This document shows, piece by piece, positions 17,756 to 26,606 of a stretch of DNA of 64,000 nucleotides. Position numbers and translations under genes: made by a program. The notes under the pieces are model-generated. The model worked only from the letters and a program-made list of their open reading frames with translations. It was not told the origin of the DNA and ran no database searches. The first letter of the stretch is position 1; every line of letters begins with the position of its first letter. The stretch comes from Prevotella sp. MGM2. Its GTDB lineage: Bacteria; Bacteroidota; Bacteroidia; Bacteroidales; Bacteroidaceae. Location: assembly GCF_002933955.1 (NCBI RefSeq), contig NZ_BEWW01000284.1, positions 1 through 64,000 on the forward strand. The letters run 5' to 3'.

Positions 17756-18904
17756 GTGTCATACAAAACACCTTGCTACATTTTAGAGGAGAAACTGCTG
17801 CGCCGTAACCTGGAACTGATCAGCGGCATTGCCCGACGGGCAGACGTTGAGTTCATTCTGGCGTTCAAGGCCTTTGCCCTTTGGCGAACTTTCCCCATCT
17901 TCAGAGAATACATCAGGAGTACAACCGCATCCTCACCCTACGAGGCACGTCTGGCACTCGAGGAGTTCGGACAAAAGGCACACACTTATTCACCCGCCTA
18001 TGAAGACGGTACATTCGATGAGATAATGCGGTGCAGCAGTCATATAACTTTCAATTCCCTCTCGCAATATGAGCGTTTCCACTCACGCCTGACAGCACGT
18101 GGAGGCATATCGGCCGGCCTGCGCATAAATCCCGAATACAGCGAAATAGAGACCGAACTTTACAACCCGTGTGCTCCCGGTTCGCGCTTCGGCGTATTGG
18201 CTGATAGCCTACAAAACGGTCTGCCCGCAGGAATCGAAGGCTTTCACTGTCATTGCCATTGCGAAAGCGGAGCTGAAGCATTGGTCAATACGCTCAGGCA
18301 GCTTGAAAAAAAGTTCGGCCGATGGCTGAAAGAAATCAAATGGCTGAACTTGGGAGGCGGACATCTGGTAACGCGGCAGGGATACAATATCGGCTTGCTG
18401 ATAAACACCCTCAACGGACTCCATGAACGCTACCCGAATTTACAGATTATTCTGGAACCCGGTTCGGCCTTTGCCTGGCAAACGGGGCCACTCGTAGCCT
18501 CTGTTGTCGATATCGTGGAAAACCACGGAATAAAGACCGCGATTCTTAATGTCAGCTTTACCTGCCACATGCCCGACTGCCTTGAAATGCCTTACCGGCC
18601 TGCCGTGCGCGGCGCAGAAACCCTTGGAGGCGAAGAGGCCCGTGGACATGAAACAGAAGCGGACGTGTACAGGTTGGGCGGCAACAGTTGTCTGAGCGGT
18701 GACTTTATGGGATATTGGCGCTTTGGCAGGAAACTGGCAGCAGGCGACACCGTTGTTTTTGAAGACATGATACATTATACAACCGTAAAGACAAATATGT
18801 TCAACGGCATACATCATCCCTCGCTCGTCTTGCAGCGGCTGGACGGGACTTATGAGACATTGCGCGACTTCTCTTATGATGACTACCGCAACCGCATGGA
18901 TTAA
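17756..18904 (+). CDS. nspC: Carboxynorspermidine decarboxylase
   Basis: A 382-residue fold-III PLP decarboxylase that makes norspermidine/spermidine from the carboxy precursor in the alternative bacterial polyamine route. TPCYILEEKLL opens the barrel, LAFKAFALW holds the PLP lysine, GFHCHCHCES and LNLGGGHLVT bind the cofactor, and LEPGSAFAW is the family arginine/glutamate loop region. No ATG is available near the start: GTG 17756 is preferred, TTG 17726 is the alternative and adds ten residues. The partner dehydrogenase gene is not in the window. Confidence 0.88.
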   Translation: MSYKTPCYILEEKLLRRNLELISGIARRADVEFILAFKAFALWRTFPIFREYIRSTTASSPYEARLALEEFGQKAHTYSPAYEDGTFDEIMRCSSHITFNSLSQYERFHSRLTARGGISAGLRINPEYSEIETELYNPCAPGSRFGVLADSLQNGLPAGIEGFHCHCHCESGAEALVNTLRQLEKKFGRWLKEIKWLNLGGGHLVTRQGYNIGLLINTLNGLHERYPNLQIILEPGSAFAWQTGPLVASVVDIVENHGIKTAILNVSFTCHMPDCLEMPYRPAVRGAETLGGEEARGHETEADVYRLGGNSCLSGDFMGYWRFGRKLAAGDTVVFEDMIHYTTVKTNMFNGIHHPSLVLQRLDGTYETLRDFSYDDYRNRMD

Positions 18905-18931
18905 TACTGAAACAGTTTTACTAAACACAAT

Positions 18932-20911
18932 ATGAAAGAAACATCTTTACCAGAAAACGCCTTCCGCGAACTGAAAGAGGGCGAAGAGTACGACCCCCTC
19001 ATGAAACCAGGCCAAAGCTACAGGGAAGTGACCCCCTGGTCTGTCACATGGGGAATTGTCATGGCCATTATTTTCTCAGCAGCCACAGCCTACTTAGGAC
19101 TTAAGGTAGGACAGGTTTTCGAAGCCGCCATACCCATCACCATCATAAGTGTAGGCGTTTCAGGCGCCATGAAACGCAAAAATCCCCTGGGCGAAAACGT
19201 AATCATACAAAGCATCGGAGCCTGTTCCGGCATGATTGTCGCAGGCGCCATATTCACCCTTCCTGCACTCTACATCCTACAACACAGTTATCCCGACATC
19301 GCCATCAACATCCTGCAGGTCTTCCTGGCCTCGTCACTTGGCGGCATTCTCGGCATACTGTTCCTGATACCCTTCCGTAAGTATTTCGTGAAAGACATGC
19401 ACGGTAAATATCCTTTTCCCGAAGCCACCGCATCCACTCAAGTACTTATTTCAGGCGAGAAGAGCGGCAGTCAGACACGTCCCTTACTCATTGCGGGTCT
19501 GATAGGCGGCCTTTACGATTTTGCCGTTGCCACATTCGGTGCCTGGAGCGAGAACTTCACCAGCAGAGCAGTGGATTTGGGAAATACAATAGCCGATAAG
19601 GCCAAACTGATGTTCAGCATAAACACCAGCGCCGCACTGCTTGGAATGGGTTATATCGTAGGTCTGAAATATGCCGCTATTATTTGTGCGGGATCTGTTA
19701 CCATTTGGTGGATAATAATTCCGGCCATCGCACTTATATTCCCCGATTTGAATGTTGCCGCTGTACGCCAGCCTGAAATACTCGCCGCTGCCGCCACGCC
19801 TGAGCAGATTTTCGGTTATGCCAAGAGCATCGGAATCGGCGGTATAGCCATGGCCGGTATCATCGGAGTCATCAAAAGCTGGGGTGTTATCCGGAGCGCT
19901 TTCGGCTTGATGGGAAAAGTTTTCAAGGGCAACAAGGAGGCCGTTGAAGAAGAACCGCGTACACAGCGCGACCTGCCAATGAAGATCATCGCTATCGGTG
20001 CTACCGTTACAATACTTCTGACAACACTTTTCTTTTTCTTCGATGTGATGGAAGGAAATCTGCTTTTCACCATCGTAGGAATTATTATTGTGGCCCTCAT
20101 CGCATTCCTTTTCACTACCGTAGCCGCCAATGCCATTGCCATTGTAGGCTCCAATCCCGTAAGCGGCATGACGCTGATGACACTCATCCTGTCTTCCATC
20201 GTTATGGTACTGGTGGGATTAAAAGGCACAGGCGGCATGGTAGCCGCTTTGATAATGGGCGGTGTGGTTTGCACTGCTCTTTCATCGGCAGGCGCTTTCA
20301 TAACAGATTTAAAAATCGGTTACTGGTTGGGCAGTACGCCCCGCAAACAGGAAACTTTTAAATTTGTAGGTATCCTTGTTTCGGCAGCCACTGTTGCCGG
20401 TGTCATCATGATACTGAACAAGACATACGGATTTACCCCCGATAATTCCGATGTAATGGCTGCTCCTCAAGCGCGTGCCATGGCTGCGGTCATTGAACCT
20501 CTGATGAGCGGCGAAGGTGCCCCGTGGTTACTCTACATCATTGGTGCGGTCATTGCCATTACACTCAATTTCTGCGGTGTGTCACCGCTGGCTTTTGCCT
20601 TAGGCATGTTCATTCCACTGCAATTGAACCTGCCGCTCATCGTGGGCGGTTTTGTCAGCTGGTACGTAAGTTCCCGTTCGAAAGACGCCTCTGTGAATAC
20701 CGTCCGTCAGGAGCGTGGCACGCTTCTGGCTTCGGGCTTTATTGCCGGTGGCGCGTTGATGGGAGTGGTCAGTGCCGGCCTGCAGTTCGGCGGCATCAAC
20801 TTTGCCAATGAAGCCTGGCTGCAAAACAATTTGAGTCAGGTGGCATCGCTGGTAGCCTATTCGCTGCTGATCCTCTTTTTGATAAAAGCCACAATTGATA
20901 AAAAATCCTGA
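18932..20911 (+). CDS. OPT-family oligopeptide transporter
   Basis: A 659-residue integral membrane protein of the OPT family (oligopeptide or metal-chelate uptake). The N-terminal motif YREVTPWSVTWGIVMAIIFS leads into about 15 hydrophobic segments, with the conserved GLKVGQVFEAAIPITI near residue 55 and the motif FPEATAST around residue 165. It lies 27 bp after nspC and may be cotranscribed with it. The substrate cannot be predicted from sequence. Confidence 0.88.
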   Translation: MKETSLPENAFRELKEGEEYDPLMKPGQSYREVTPWSVTWGIVMAIIFSAATAYLGLKVGQVFEAAIPITIISVGVSGAMKRKNPLGENVIIQSIGACSGMIVAGAIFTLPALYILQHSYPDIAINILQVFLASSLGGILGILFLIPFRKYFVKDMHGKYPFPEATASTQVLISGEKSGSQTRPLLIAGLIGGLYDFAVATFGAWSENFTSRAVDLGNTIADKAKLMFSINTSAALLGMGYIVGLKYAAIICAGSVTIWWIIIPAIALIFPDLNVAAVRQPEILAAAATPEQIFGYAKSIGIGGIAMAGIIGVIKSWGVIRSAFGLMGKVFKGNKEAVEEEPRTQRDLPMKIIAIGATVTILLTTLFFFFDVMEGNLLFTIVGIIIVALIAFLFTTVAANAIAIVGSNPVSGMTLMTLILSSIVMVLVGLKGTGGMVAALIMGGVVCTALSSAGAFITDLKIGYWLGSTPRKQETFKFVGILVSAATVAGVIMILNKTYGFTPDNSDVMAAPQARAMAAVIEPLMSGEGAPWLLYIIGAVIAITLNFCGVSPLAFALGMFIPLQLNLPLIVGGFVSWYVSSRSKDASVNTVRQERGTLLASGFIAGGALMGVVSAGLQFGGINFANEAWLQNNLSQVASLVAYSLLILFLIKATIDKKS

Positions 20912-20948
20912 CTCCTAAAGCATTCCGACTGAAAAAAGCCTATTTTAA

Positions 20949-20979
20949 TTGGTCATTCGGGAAAAAAGATGTAAATTCG
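20949..20979 (+). promoter_or_regulatory. rpsP promoter
   Basis: TTG (20949-20951), a 20-nt spacer and TAAATTCG (20972-20979), one base off the consensus. It is followed at once by a small hairpin, GCCGT(cg)TTA..TAACGGC (20981-21002), in the leader, which could serve autoregulation of bS16. Confidence 0.5.
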
Positions 20980-21032
20980 CGCCGTCGTTACGAGATAACG
21001 GCATTAATTCAAACCTATATAAATAAAAAGAA

Positions 21033-21599
21033 ATGGCAACTAGAATTAGATTGCAACGCCACGGCCGTAAGGGCTATGCGTTCTACAGCATTGTTATTGC
21101 TGATGTAAGAGCACCACGTGATGGTAAGTTTACTGAGAAGATTGGTACTTATAACCCCAACACCAATCCTGCCACGGTAGATTTGAATTTTGAACGTGCT
21201 TTGTATTGGGTGGAAGTAGGTGCACAACCTAGCGACACCGTTCGCAATATCCTTTCCAATGAAGGTGTCATGCTGATGAAGCACTTGAAAGGCGGCGTTC
21301 GTAAAGGCGCTTTTGACGAAGCTGCAGCACAAGCCAAATTCGAGGCTTGGAAGCAAGCTAAAGACGCTAAGAAAAACGATGTCATAAGCAAAACGGCTGC
21401 CGAAAAGAAAGCCGCTGCTGAGGCACGTCTCGAAGCTGAGAAAAAAGTCAACGAAAAGATTGCAGAAAAGGTTGCCGACAAGAAAGCTGCCGAAGCTGCT
21501 GCCAAGGCTGAAGCCGAAGCTGCCGCTCAGGCTGCAGAAAACGAGGCTACGGAAGCCGCAGAAACAACTGAAACAGCTGAAGCTCCTGCCGAAGCTTGA
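21033..21599 (+). CDS. rpsP: 30S ribosomal protein bS16
   Basis: A 188-residue bS16. The first 85 residues are the normal ribosomal domain ([20 protein letters not shown], then IGTYNPNT and [21 protein letters not shown]). The remaining 100 residues are a Lys/Ala/Glu-rich, probably helical tail, as in other Bacteroidota. It is monocistronic here, between its own promoter and terminator. Confidence 0.96.
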   Translation: MATRIRLQRHGRKGYAFYSIVIADVRAPRDGKFTEKIGTYNPNTNPATVDLNFERALYWVEVGAQPSDTVRNILSNEGVMLMKHLKGGVRKGAFDEAAAQAKFEAWKQAKDAKKNDVISKTAAEKKAAAEARLEAEKKVNEKIAEKVADKKAAEAAAKAEAEAAAQAAENEATEAAETTETAEAPAEA

Positions 21600-21624
21600 T
21601 TTTCAGAAAAACATTCAACTTATG

Positions 21625-21658
21625 ATCGAGATTGCACCTATTATGGTGCAATCTCGAT
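21625..21658 (+). terminator. terminator of rpsP
   Basis: A 14-bp perfect stem (ATCGAGATTGCACC, 21625-21638, with 21645-21658) and a 6-nt loop, followed by TCGTTTTC. Confidence 0.75.
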
Positions 21659-21719
21659 TCGTTTTCAACGATATTGATACCTGTTATGCCTTTAAAAAGA
21701 GATACCTAAAAATCTTTCT

Positions 21720-21843
21720 AAATCATGCTTTTTAAAGAAAGCAGAAAGAAAATACGTGAAAAGCGGGGTTCCCATTAAGGAATACCCCGCTTGGCTGTTA
21801 TTGACATACGACATTTTCCGCCCAAAAGCGAGAAATGCTAGAA
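21720..21843 (-). repeat. truncated, decayed repeat copy E
   Basis: The promoter half of the 263-bp repeat, read on the minus strand. The GC hairpin is at 21762-21791 with arms AGCGGGGT/ACCCCGCT: two base pairs differ from the other copies and both changes are compensated. The -33 and -7 positions have mutated (CTCG, and TATGTCAA at 21801-21808), although the 20-nt spacing is kept. The 3' half is absent; rpsP and its terminator lie where it should be. The remaining 21844-21997 shows only a weak GAGGC/GCCTC palindrome. Confidence 0.65.
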
Positions 21844-21997
21844 TAGAGAAGACACAATAATCAAAACAAAGAAAAAAAGGTCATGTGAGAGGCGGTTGGC
21901 GGGGATTATTAACAGAAGTTCTTCCTCTTTGAGGCATAAAGTTCATCAAAACAACGGTTAAGCCTCTTTTTATATTATTTACTCACGCAGAAAATCG

Positions 21998-22005
21998 TAT
22001 CTTTG
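21998..22005 (+). promoter_or_regulatory. -7 box upstream of lptB
   Basis: TATCTTTG, 75 nt before ATG 22081; no clear -33 TTG. Confidence 0.4.
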
Positions 22006-22080
22006 CACCGGCCTGGCAGTTCCCTCCCACATGTGTGGGGACTTATCAGGATTTACTTTTACCGAACAGTAAAAATAAAC

Positions 22081-22872
22081 ATGGAAAATCAAGTGTTAAA
22101 GGCGGCTGCCATATCGGAACACATGGTGTTGCGCACAGAGGGCCTTGTCAAAAAATACGGCAAGCGTACGGTGGTCAATGATGTGTCGTTCGATGTCAAG
22201 CAGGGCGAAATCGTAGGGCTTCTTGGTCCTAACGGTGCTGGTAAGACAACCTCATTCTATATGACAACCGGACTGGTGGTGCCCAACGGCGGACACATTT
22301 TTCTGAACGAGAAAGACATTACTGAATATCCCGTCTATAAACGTGCCAAAGCCGGCATCGGTTATTTGGCACAAGAGGCATCGGTTTTTCGGAAAATGAC
22401 GGTAGAGGACAACATCGCCTCGGTGCTGGAAATGACCGGACGCCCCAAGGAGTACCGGCGCGAGAAACTGGAAAGCCTAATCAAGGAGTTCCGTCTGGAA
22501 AAGGTGAGGAAAAACTTTGGCGACCGTCTCTCGGGTGGTGAGCGCCGACGCACGGAAATAGCCCGCTGTTTGGCTATCGATCCCAAATTCATCATGCTTG
22601 ATGAACCGTTTGCCGGTGTAGACCCCATAGCCGTGGAGGACATACAGTATATTGTATGGAAGCTCAAAGACCGCAACATCGGCATCCTCATCACCGACCA
22701 CAATGTGGAAGAAACACTCTGCATTACCGATCGTGCCTACCTGCTCTTCGAAGGACGCATACTCTTTCAGGGTACTCCCGAAGAACTGGCCGACAATCAG
22801 GTGGTGAGAGACAAGTATCTGACAAACTCCTTTAAATTGCGCAAGAAAGATTTTGAGGCGCTTCGACAGTGA
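22081..22872 (+). CDS. lptB: LPS export ABC transporter ATPase LptB
   Basis: A 263-residue cytoplasmic ATPase that powers extraction of lipopolysaccharide by LptFG. Walker A is GPNGAGKTT, the signature [16 protein letters not shown], Walker [14 protein letters not shown], and the switch His lies in ITDHNV; this loop sequence and the FAGVDPIAV motif are typical of LptB. ATG 22081 is the sensible start; the frame open from 22003 runs through the promoter. The S9 peptidase gene follows after 25 bp. Confidence 0.92.
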   Translation: MENQVLKAAAISEHMVLRTEGLVKKYGKRTVVNDVSFDVKQGEIVGLLGPNGAGKTTSFYMTTGLVVPNGGHIFLNEKDITEYPVYKRAKAGIGYLAQEASVFRKMTVEDNIASVLEMTGRPKEYRREKLESLIKEFRLEKVRKNFGDRLSGGERRRTEIARCLAIDPKFIMLDEPFAGVDPIAVEDIQYIVWKLKDRNIGILITDHNVEETLCITDRAYLLFEGRILFQGTPEELADNQVVRDKYLTNSFKLRKKDFEALRQ

Positions 22873-22897
22873 TTCTATAACTATCAAAAAACATATC

Positions 22898-25396
22898 ATG
22901 AAATCTTCTATTATTATCGCTTCGCTGGCGTTATGTGCCATTCCAGCCAAGAGCGACACCATCAGGGTGGAAACGGTGCAGGCTGTTCCGCCGGTATGTG
23001 TCAGCATGCCTTACATGACCGACTCTACAACCATGGACGGTAAGGCTTTCGACGTTAGACAAACACTTGACAACAACGCTTCGCTAGCCTTGAACCGCAC
23101 AGCCTATACCACAACCCTTAAGCACGGCGAAGGCTTTGCCTCCCCGAAGGGCGCTCCTCATGCTCTGACCGCTCTGCGTTTCGGCTTCACCGCCGACCGC
23201 TTTGTTAAAGGACGTCTTGAAGTGAAGCAACTGCGCAACTTCAGAACTTATATCAATGGCAAATTGGTTACAAGTAAAGACCTTCAGTTTACACCTGGTC
23301 CCACCGAAATCACCTTACTGGCACTGACTGATTCCACACACAGCGACACACTTGACATCGCCATCACGGGCAATGACCTCAAGGGACTTTCTTTCAGCAA
23401 CGGCGGCAAGCATGTTTACACCATGGCCGATATGATACAGGGAGATCACTATCGTTCTGCAGCTTTGTCACCCTCCGGTGACTATCTGGTTACGGTATAT
23501 TATTATACCAAGGCCGACGGCAGCAACCTCTTCCGCACTGTTGTGACCAATATGGTAACAGGCCGCGAAGTATTACGCCTCGGGCAATATATGGACCTTA
23601 ACTGGTTACCGGGCCGCGATGTGCTCTACTTCACCCGTCAGGGAGCTGACGGACGCGAACTCGTTACATTCGATCCCCGCACCGGAAAGGAACACGTGCT
23701 CGCCAACTGCCTGCCTGAAGGCAGCTTCAGGCTTTCTCCCCAGGAAGACTACGCCATCATTCATAAAGGCCAGCCTTCACGTCCCGAACATGTCGGCGGC
23801 CTGAAAAGGTTGGAACAGCCCGATGACCGTATGCCTGGCTGGCGCAACCGTAATGCACTCAGCCGTTTCGACCTGAAAACGGGTCTCATAACACCACTCA
23901 CATTCGGAGAGGCTTCCGTTTGGCTCAACGACATATCGGCAGACGGCCGGAGACTGTTGCTCTCTTACTCGCGGCAAGAAGTGAACCGCGCTCCCTTCAA
24001 CCGTACAACTCTGGTAGAGATGGATGCCTACACCGGCAAAATCGATACTCTTCTGGCTGACACCGTATTCCTCTCCTCCGCCCTCTACAGCCCCGATGCC
24101 GGACAAGTGATGGTAAAAGCTTCGCCGGCCGCGTTTGGCGGCATAGGCAATGAAACCCGTGCCGGACAGAATCCTAATTCTTTTGACTATCGCCTGTATC
24201 TGCTTGACATCAAGAGCAGAAAAGTGCAGCCAGTATTGCGCGGTTTCAGCCCATCGGTCGGCGATTTCATGTGGAGTAAAGGCGATGGAAATGTTTATTT
24301 CCAGGCTACCGACCAGTATGATGAAGGTCTCTTCCGCCTGAATCCTGAAAACGGCAAAGTATTTCGATATGAACTGCCTGTAAGCTATGTGCAGGGATTT
24401 ACTGTTGCCTCTCTCGAACGTCAGCCGCGTGCTGTTTTTTTCGGCCAGACCGGTGAACGTGCCCGTGACATGTACACTTGCCGTTTGTCCGACAAACCGC
24501 AGACAAAGACTACGCGCCTCGGAGATATAGACTTTGATGCTCTCATGGCCGATGTAAAAATCGGAACTTGCCATAATTGGGATTTCCGCGCATCGCGTGG
24601 CGACACTATCAAAGGATTCTATTTCCTCCCGCCTGACTTTGATGAAAGCAAGAAATATCCTGTCATTGTCTACTATTATGGTGGCTGCACCCCTACTGCA
24701 AAAACTCTTGAATTCCACTATCCGCTCCAAGTGCTTGCAGGTCAGGGATATGTGGTGTACGTGGTGGAACCCAGCGGAGCTATCGGCTTCGGTCAGGAAT
24801 TTGCAGCCCGCCATGTCAATACATGGGGACAAGGTTCGGCTGATGACATCATTGAAGGTACTAAGGCTTTTTTGGCAGCTCATTCCTGGGCTGACGACAG
24901 AAAGGTAGGCTGCATGGGAGCTTCGTACGGCGGTTTTATGACTCAATATCTTCAGACGCGTACCGATATCTTTGCTGCGGCCATTTCGCATGCCGGTATT
25001 TCCAATATAGCCAGTTATTGGGGTGGCGGCAATTGGGGATATACCTATGGCGAAACGGCACAATATGGCAGCTATCCGTGGAATAATCCGGAGCTTTACG
25101 TAAAGCAGTCGCCGCTTTTCAATGCAGATAAGATCAAAACACCTCTATTGCTTCTTCACGGAACGGTAGATACCAATGTCCCGACCAATGAAAGCCAGCA
25201 ACTGTTCACGGCATTGCGTATACTGGGACGTCCGGTGAGCTACGTACAAATTGACGGTGAAAACCATGTTATCACTAATTATAATAAGCGGTTGGCCTGG
25301 CAGAATGTAATCTTCGCCTGGTTTGCCCATTGGCTTAAAGATGAGCCGACATGGTGGAAAACACTGTATCCGGACGATAAATTCGGTCTCAAATAA
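22898..25396 (+). CDS. Exported S9 prolyl oligopeptidase-family peptidase
   Basis: An 832-residue serine peptidase of the DPP/prolyl oligopeptidase family. The signal peptide is MKSSIIIASLALCAIPAKS. A beta-propeller region (about 170-560, repeats such as SPSGDYLVTVYYY) precedes the C-terminal hydrolase domain with Ser676 in GASYGGFM, Asp758 in HGTVDTNVP and His790 in DGENHVI, so the triad is intact. The signal peptide fixes the start at ATG 22898. It probably degrades peptides in the periplasm. It follows lptB closely and ends at a terminator. Confidence 0.88.
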   Translation: MKSSIIIASLALCAIPAKSDTIRVETVQAVPPVCVSMPYMTDSTTMDGKAFDVRQTLDNNASLALNRTAYTTTLKHGEGFASPKGAPHALTALRFGFTADRFVKGRLEVKQLRNFRTYINGKLVTSKDLQFTPGPTEITLLALTDSTHSDTLDIAITGNDLKGLSFSNGGKHVYTMADMIQGDHYRSAALSPSGDYLVTVYYYTKADGSNLFRTVVTNMVTGREVLRLGQYMDLNWLPGRDVLYFTRQGADGRELVTFDPRTGKEHVLANCLPEGSFRLSPQEDYAIIHKGQPSRPEHVGGLKRLEQPDDRMPGWRNRNALSRFDLKTGLITPLTFGEASVWLNDISADGRRLLLSYSRQEVNRAPFNRTTLVEMDAYTGKIDTLLADTVFLSSALYSPDAGQVMVKASPAAFGGIGNETRAGQNPNSFDYRLYLLDIKSRKVQPVLRGFSPSVGDFMWSKGDGNVYFQATDQYDEGLFRLNPENGKVFRYELPVSYVQGFTVASLERQPRAVFFGQTGERARDMYTCRLSDKPQTKTTRLGDIDFDALMADVKIGTCHNWDFRASRGDTIKGFYFLPPDFDESKKYPVIVYYYGGCTPTAKTLEFHYPLQVLAGQGYVVYVVEPSGAIGFGQEFAARHVNTWGQGSADDIIEGTKAFLAAHSWADDRKVGCMGASYGGFMTQYLQTRTDIFAAAISHAGISNIASYWGGGNWGYTYGETAQYGSYPWNNPELYVKQSPLFNADKIKTPLLLLHGTVDTNVPTNESQQLFTALRILGRPVSYVQIDGENHVITNYNKRLAWQNVIFAWFAHWLKDEPTWWKTLYPDDKFGLK

Positions 25397-25431
25397 AGAT
25401 AGTCCGATACGAAAATAAACAGAAAAAAATC

Positions 25432-25474
25432 AAAGATTCCTCCGCATTTTTTGACATTGTGGAGGAATCTTTTT
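25432..25474 (+). terminator. terminator of the S9 peptidase gene
   Basis: Arms 25432-25443 (AAAGATTCCTCC) and 25461-25472 form a 12-bp stem, with TTTTTG at the end. Confidence 0.8.
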
Positions 25475-25634
25475 GTTAAGGTTTATAGACGTGACAGGAC
25501 TTATTTCTTTAGACGGAGTGCTAAATAATAATCGGATTTAAAATCTGTAAACACTTATTAATGGTATAATCAGACAATTATACGGAATAAAAATGTATTT
25601 TTGCCAACACATTACCCTAAATTCAGCCTTGACT

Positions 25635-26453
25635 ATGTCTTTCCGTTTGCTTTTTACTTCGTTTCTGTGTGTTTTTGTACTTGCTTCAACATCGGCCTAT
25701 GGTCGTAAAAAAAGCAAACGTAGTAGGTTTGATACGGGAATGGCTTATGTAATAGAACCTGACGGTATGGTTGCAAGGGCTATGCCAGAATCAAAAGTCA
25801 GGCCTGCTGTTGCCATGAATGTAAAACCTGCAAGCAGTGGACACATCAATACCAGCTATCGTGAGGGAATTGACGTAAGCCACTATCAGGGACGGATAAA
25901 CTGGGATCAGGTGGCCGGAGGCAGTCGCATTTCTTACGCTTATATGAAAGCGACAGAAGGAGCAACCTATGTAGACGACACCTATACTTATAATCTGAAA
26001 GAGGCCAAACGTGTGGGATTGAGCGTTGGCAGCTATCATTTTTACCGCCCAAATGTCAGTCCTCAGCAACAGTTTCAGAATATTAAAAATAATATCCGGC
26101 CGGAAGAGCAGGATTTAGTACCGATTATTGATATCGAGCACCGTGGATCTGTATCAGAGACAAAATTCATAGCAGATCTTGCAGAACTTATCCGACTGGT
26201 GGAAAATTATTATGGTAAAAAGCCTTTGCTTTATTCCTACCAGAATTTTTATAACCGCCACTTGCTTGGAAAATTCAAGAATTATCATTGGATGATAGCT
26301 AAATACGATCAAAGTTCGCAGCCCGTATTGAAAGATGGAAAGGATTACATCATGTGGCAATATACTTCCACCGGCAGTATTCCAGGTATAAAGGGTAATG
26401 TTGACCGCAGTTGTCTGATGCACGGATTCGTATTGGGACAAGTAGGACTGTAA
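25635..26453 (+). CDS. Exported GH25 lysozyme-like muramidase
   Basis: A 272-residue protein with a signal peptide (MSFRLLFTSFLCVFVLASTS), a basic spacer (KKSKRSR) and a GH25 domain from about residue 70. GH25 motifs are visible: GIDVSHYQGRINW at the domain start, YMKATEGATYVD, GSYHFYRP, and the acidic strand PIIDIEH carrying the catalytic acid. These enzymes cut the N-acetylmuramic acid bond of peptidoglycan. ATG 25635 was chosen because it begins the signal peptide. TATTTTTG at 25596-25603 is a plausible -7 box. Confidence 0.88.
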   Translation: MSFRLLFTSFLCVFVLASTSAYGRKKSKRSRFDTGMAYVIEPDGMVARAMPESKVRPAVAMNVKPASSGHINTSYREGIDVSHYQGRINWDQVAGGSRISYAYMKATEGATYVDDTYTYNLKEAKRVGLSVGSYHFYRPNVSPQQQFQNIKNNIRPEEQDLVPIIDIEHRGSVSETKFIADLAELIRLVENYYGKKPLLYSYQNFYNRHLLGKFKNYHWMIAKYDQSSQPVLKDGKDYIMWQYTSTGSIPGIKGNVDRSCLMHGFVLGQVGL

Positions 26454-26568
26454 ACAGGAGTTTTTTGACTGTTTGTTTGAAGATATTGACAGATAGGCGA
26501 AAAAATATCATCATTAATGCTTGAGCCTGTAGCGTAATCAATGAATTGATTCTTTTTCTGTAAAAATA

Positions 26569-26606
26569 AAAGAAATAGGGCTACGGATCTGTCACCCTAT
26601 TTCTTT
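26569..26606. terminator. shared terminator between GH25 and helicase genes
   Basis: Arms AAAGAAATAGGG (26569-26580) and CCCTATTTCTTT (26595-26606) form a perfect 12-bp stem between converging genes. The right arm overlaps the stop codon of the helicase gene (26597-26599). Confidence 0.7.

Noticed and set aside
23777-25063. 428-codon open frame on the minus strand
   Set aside because: It lies entirely opposite the S9 peptidase gene with its intact Ser-Asp-His triad; mirrored codon bias explains the open frame.
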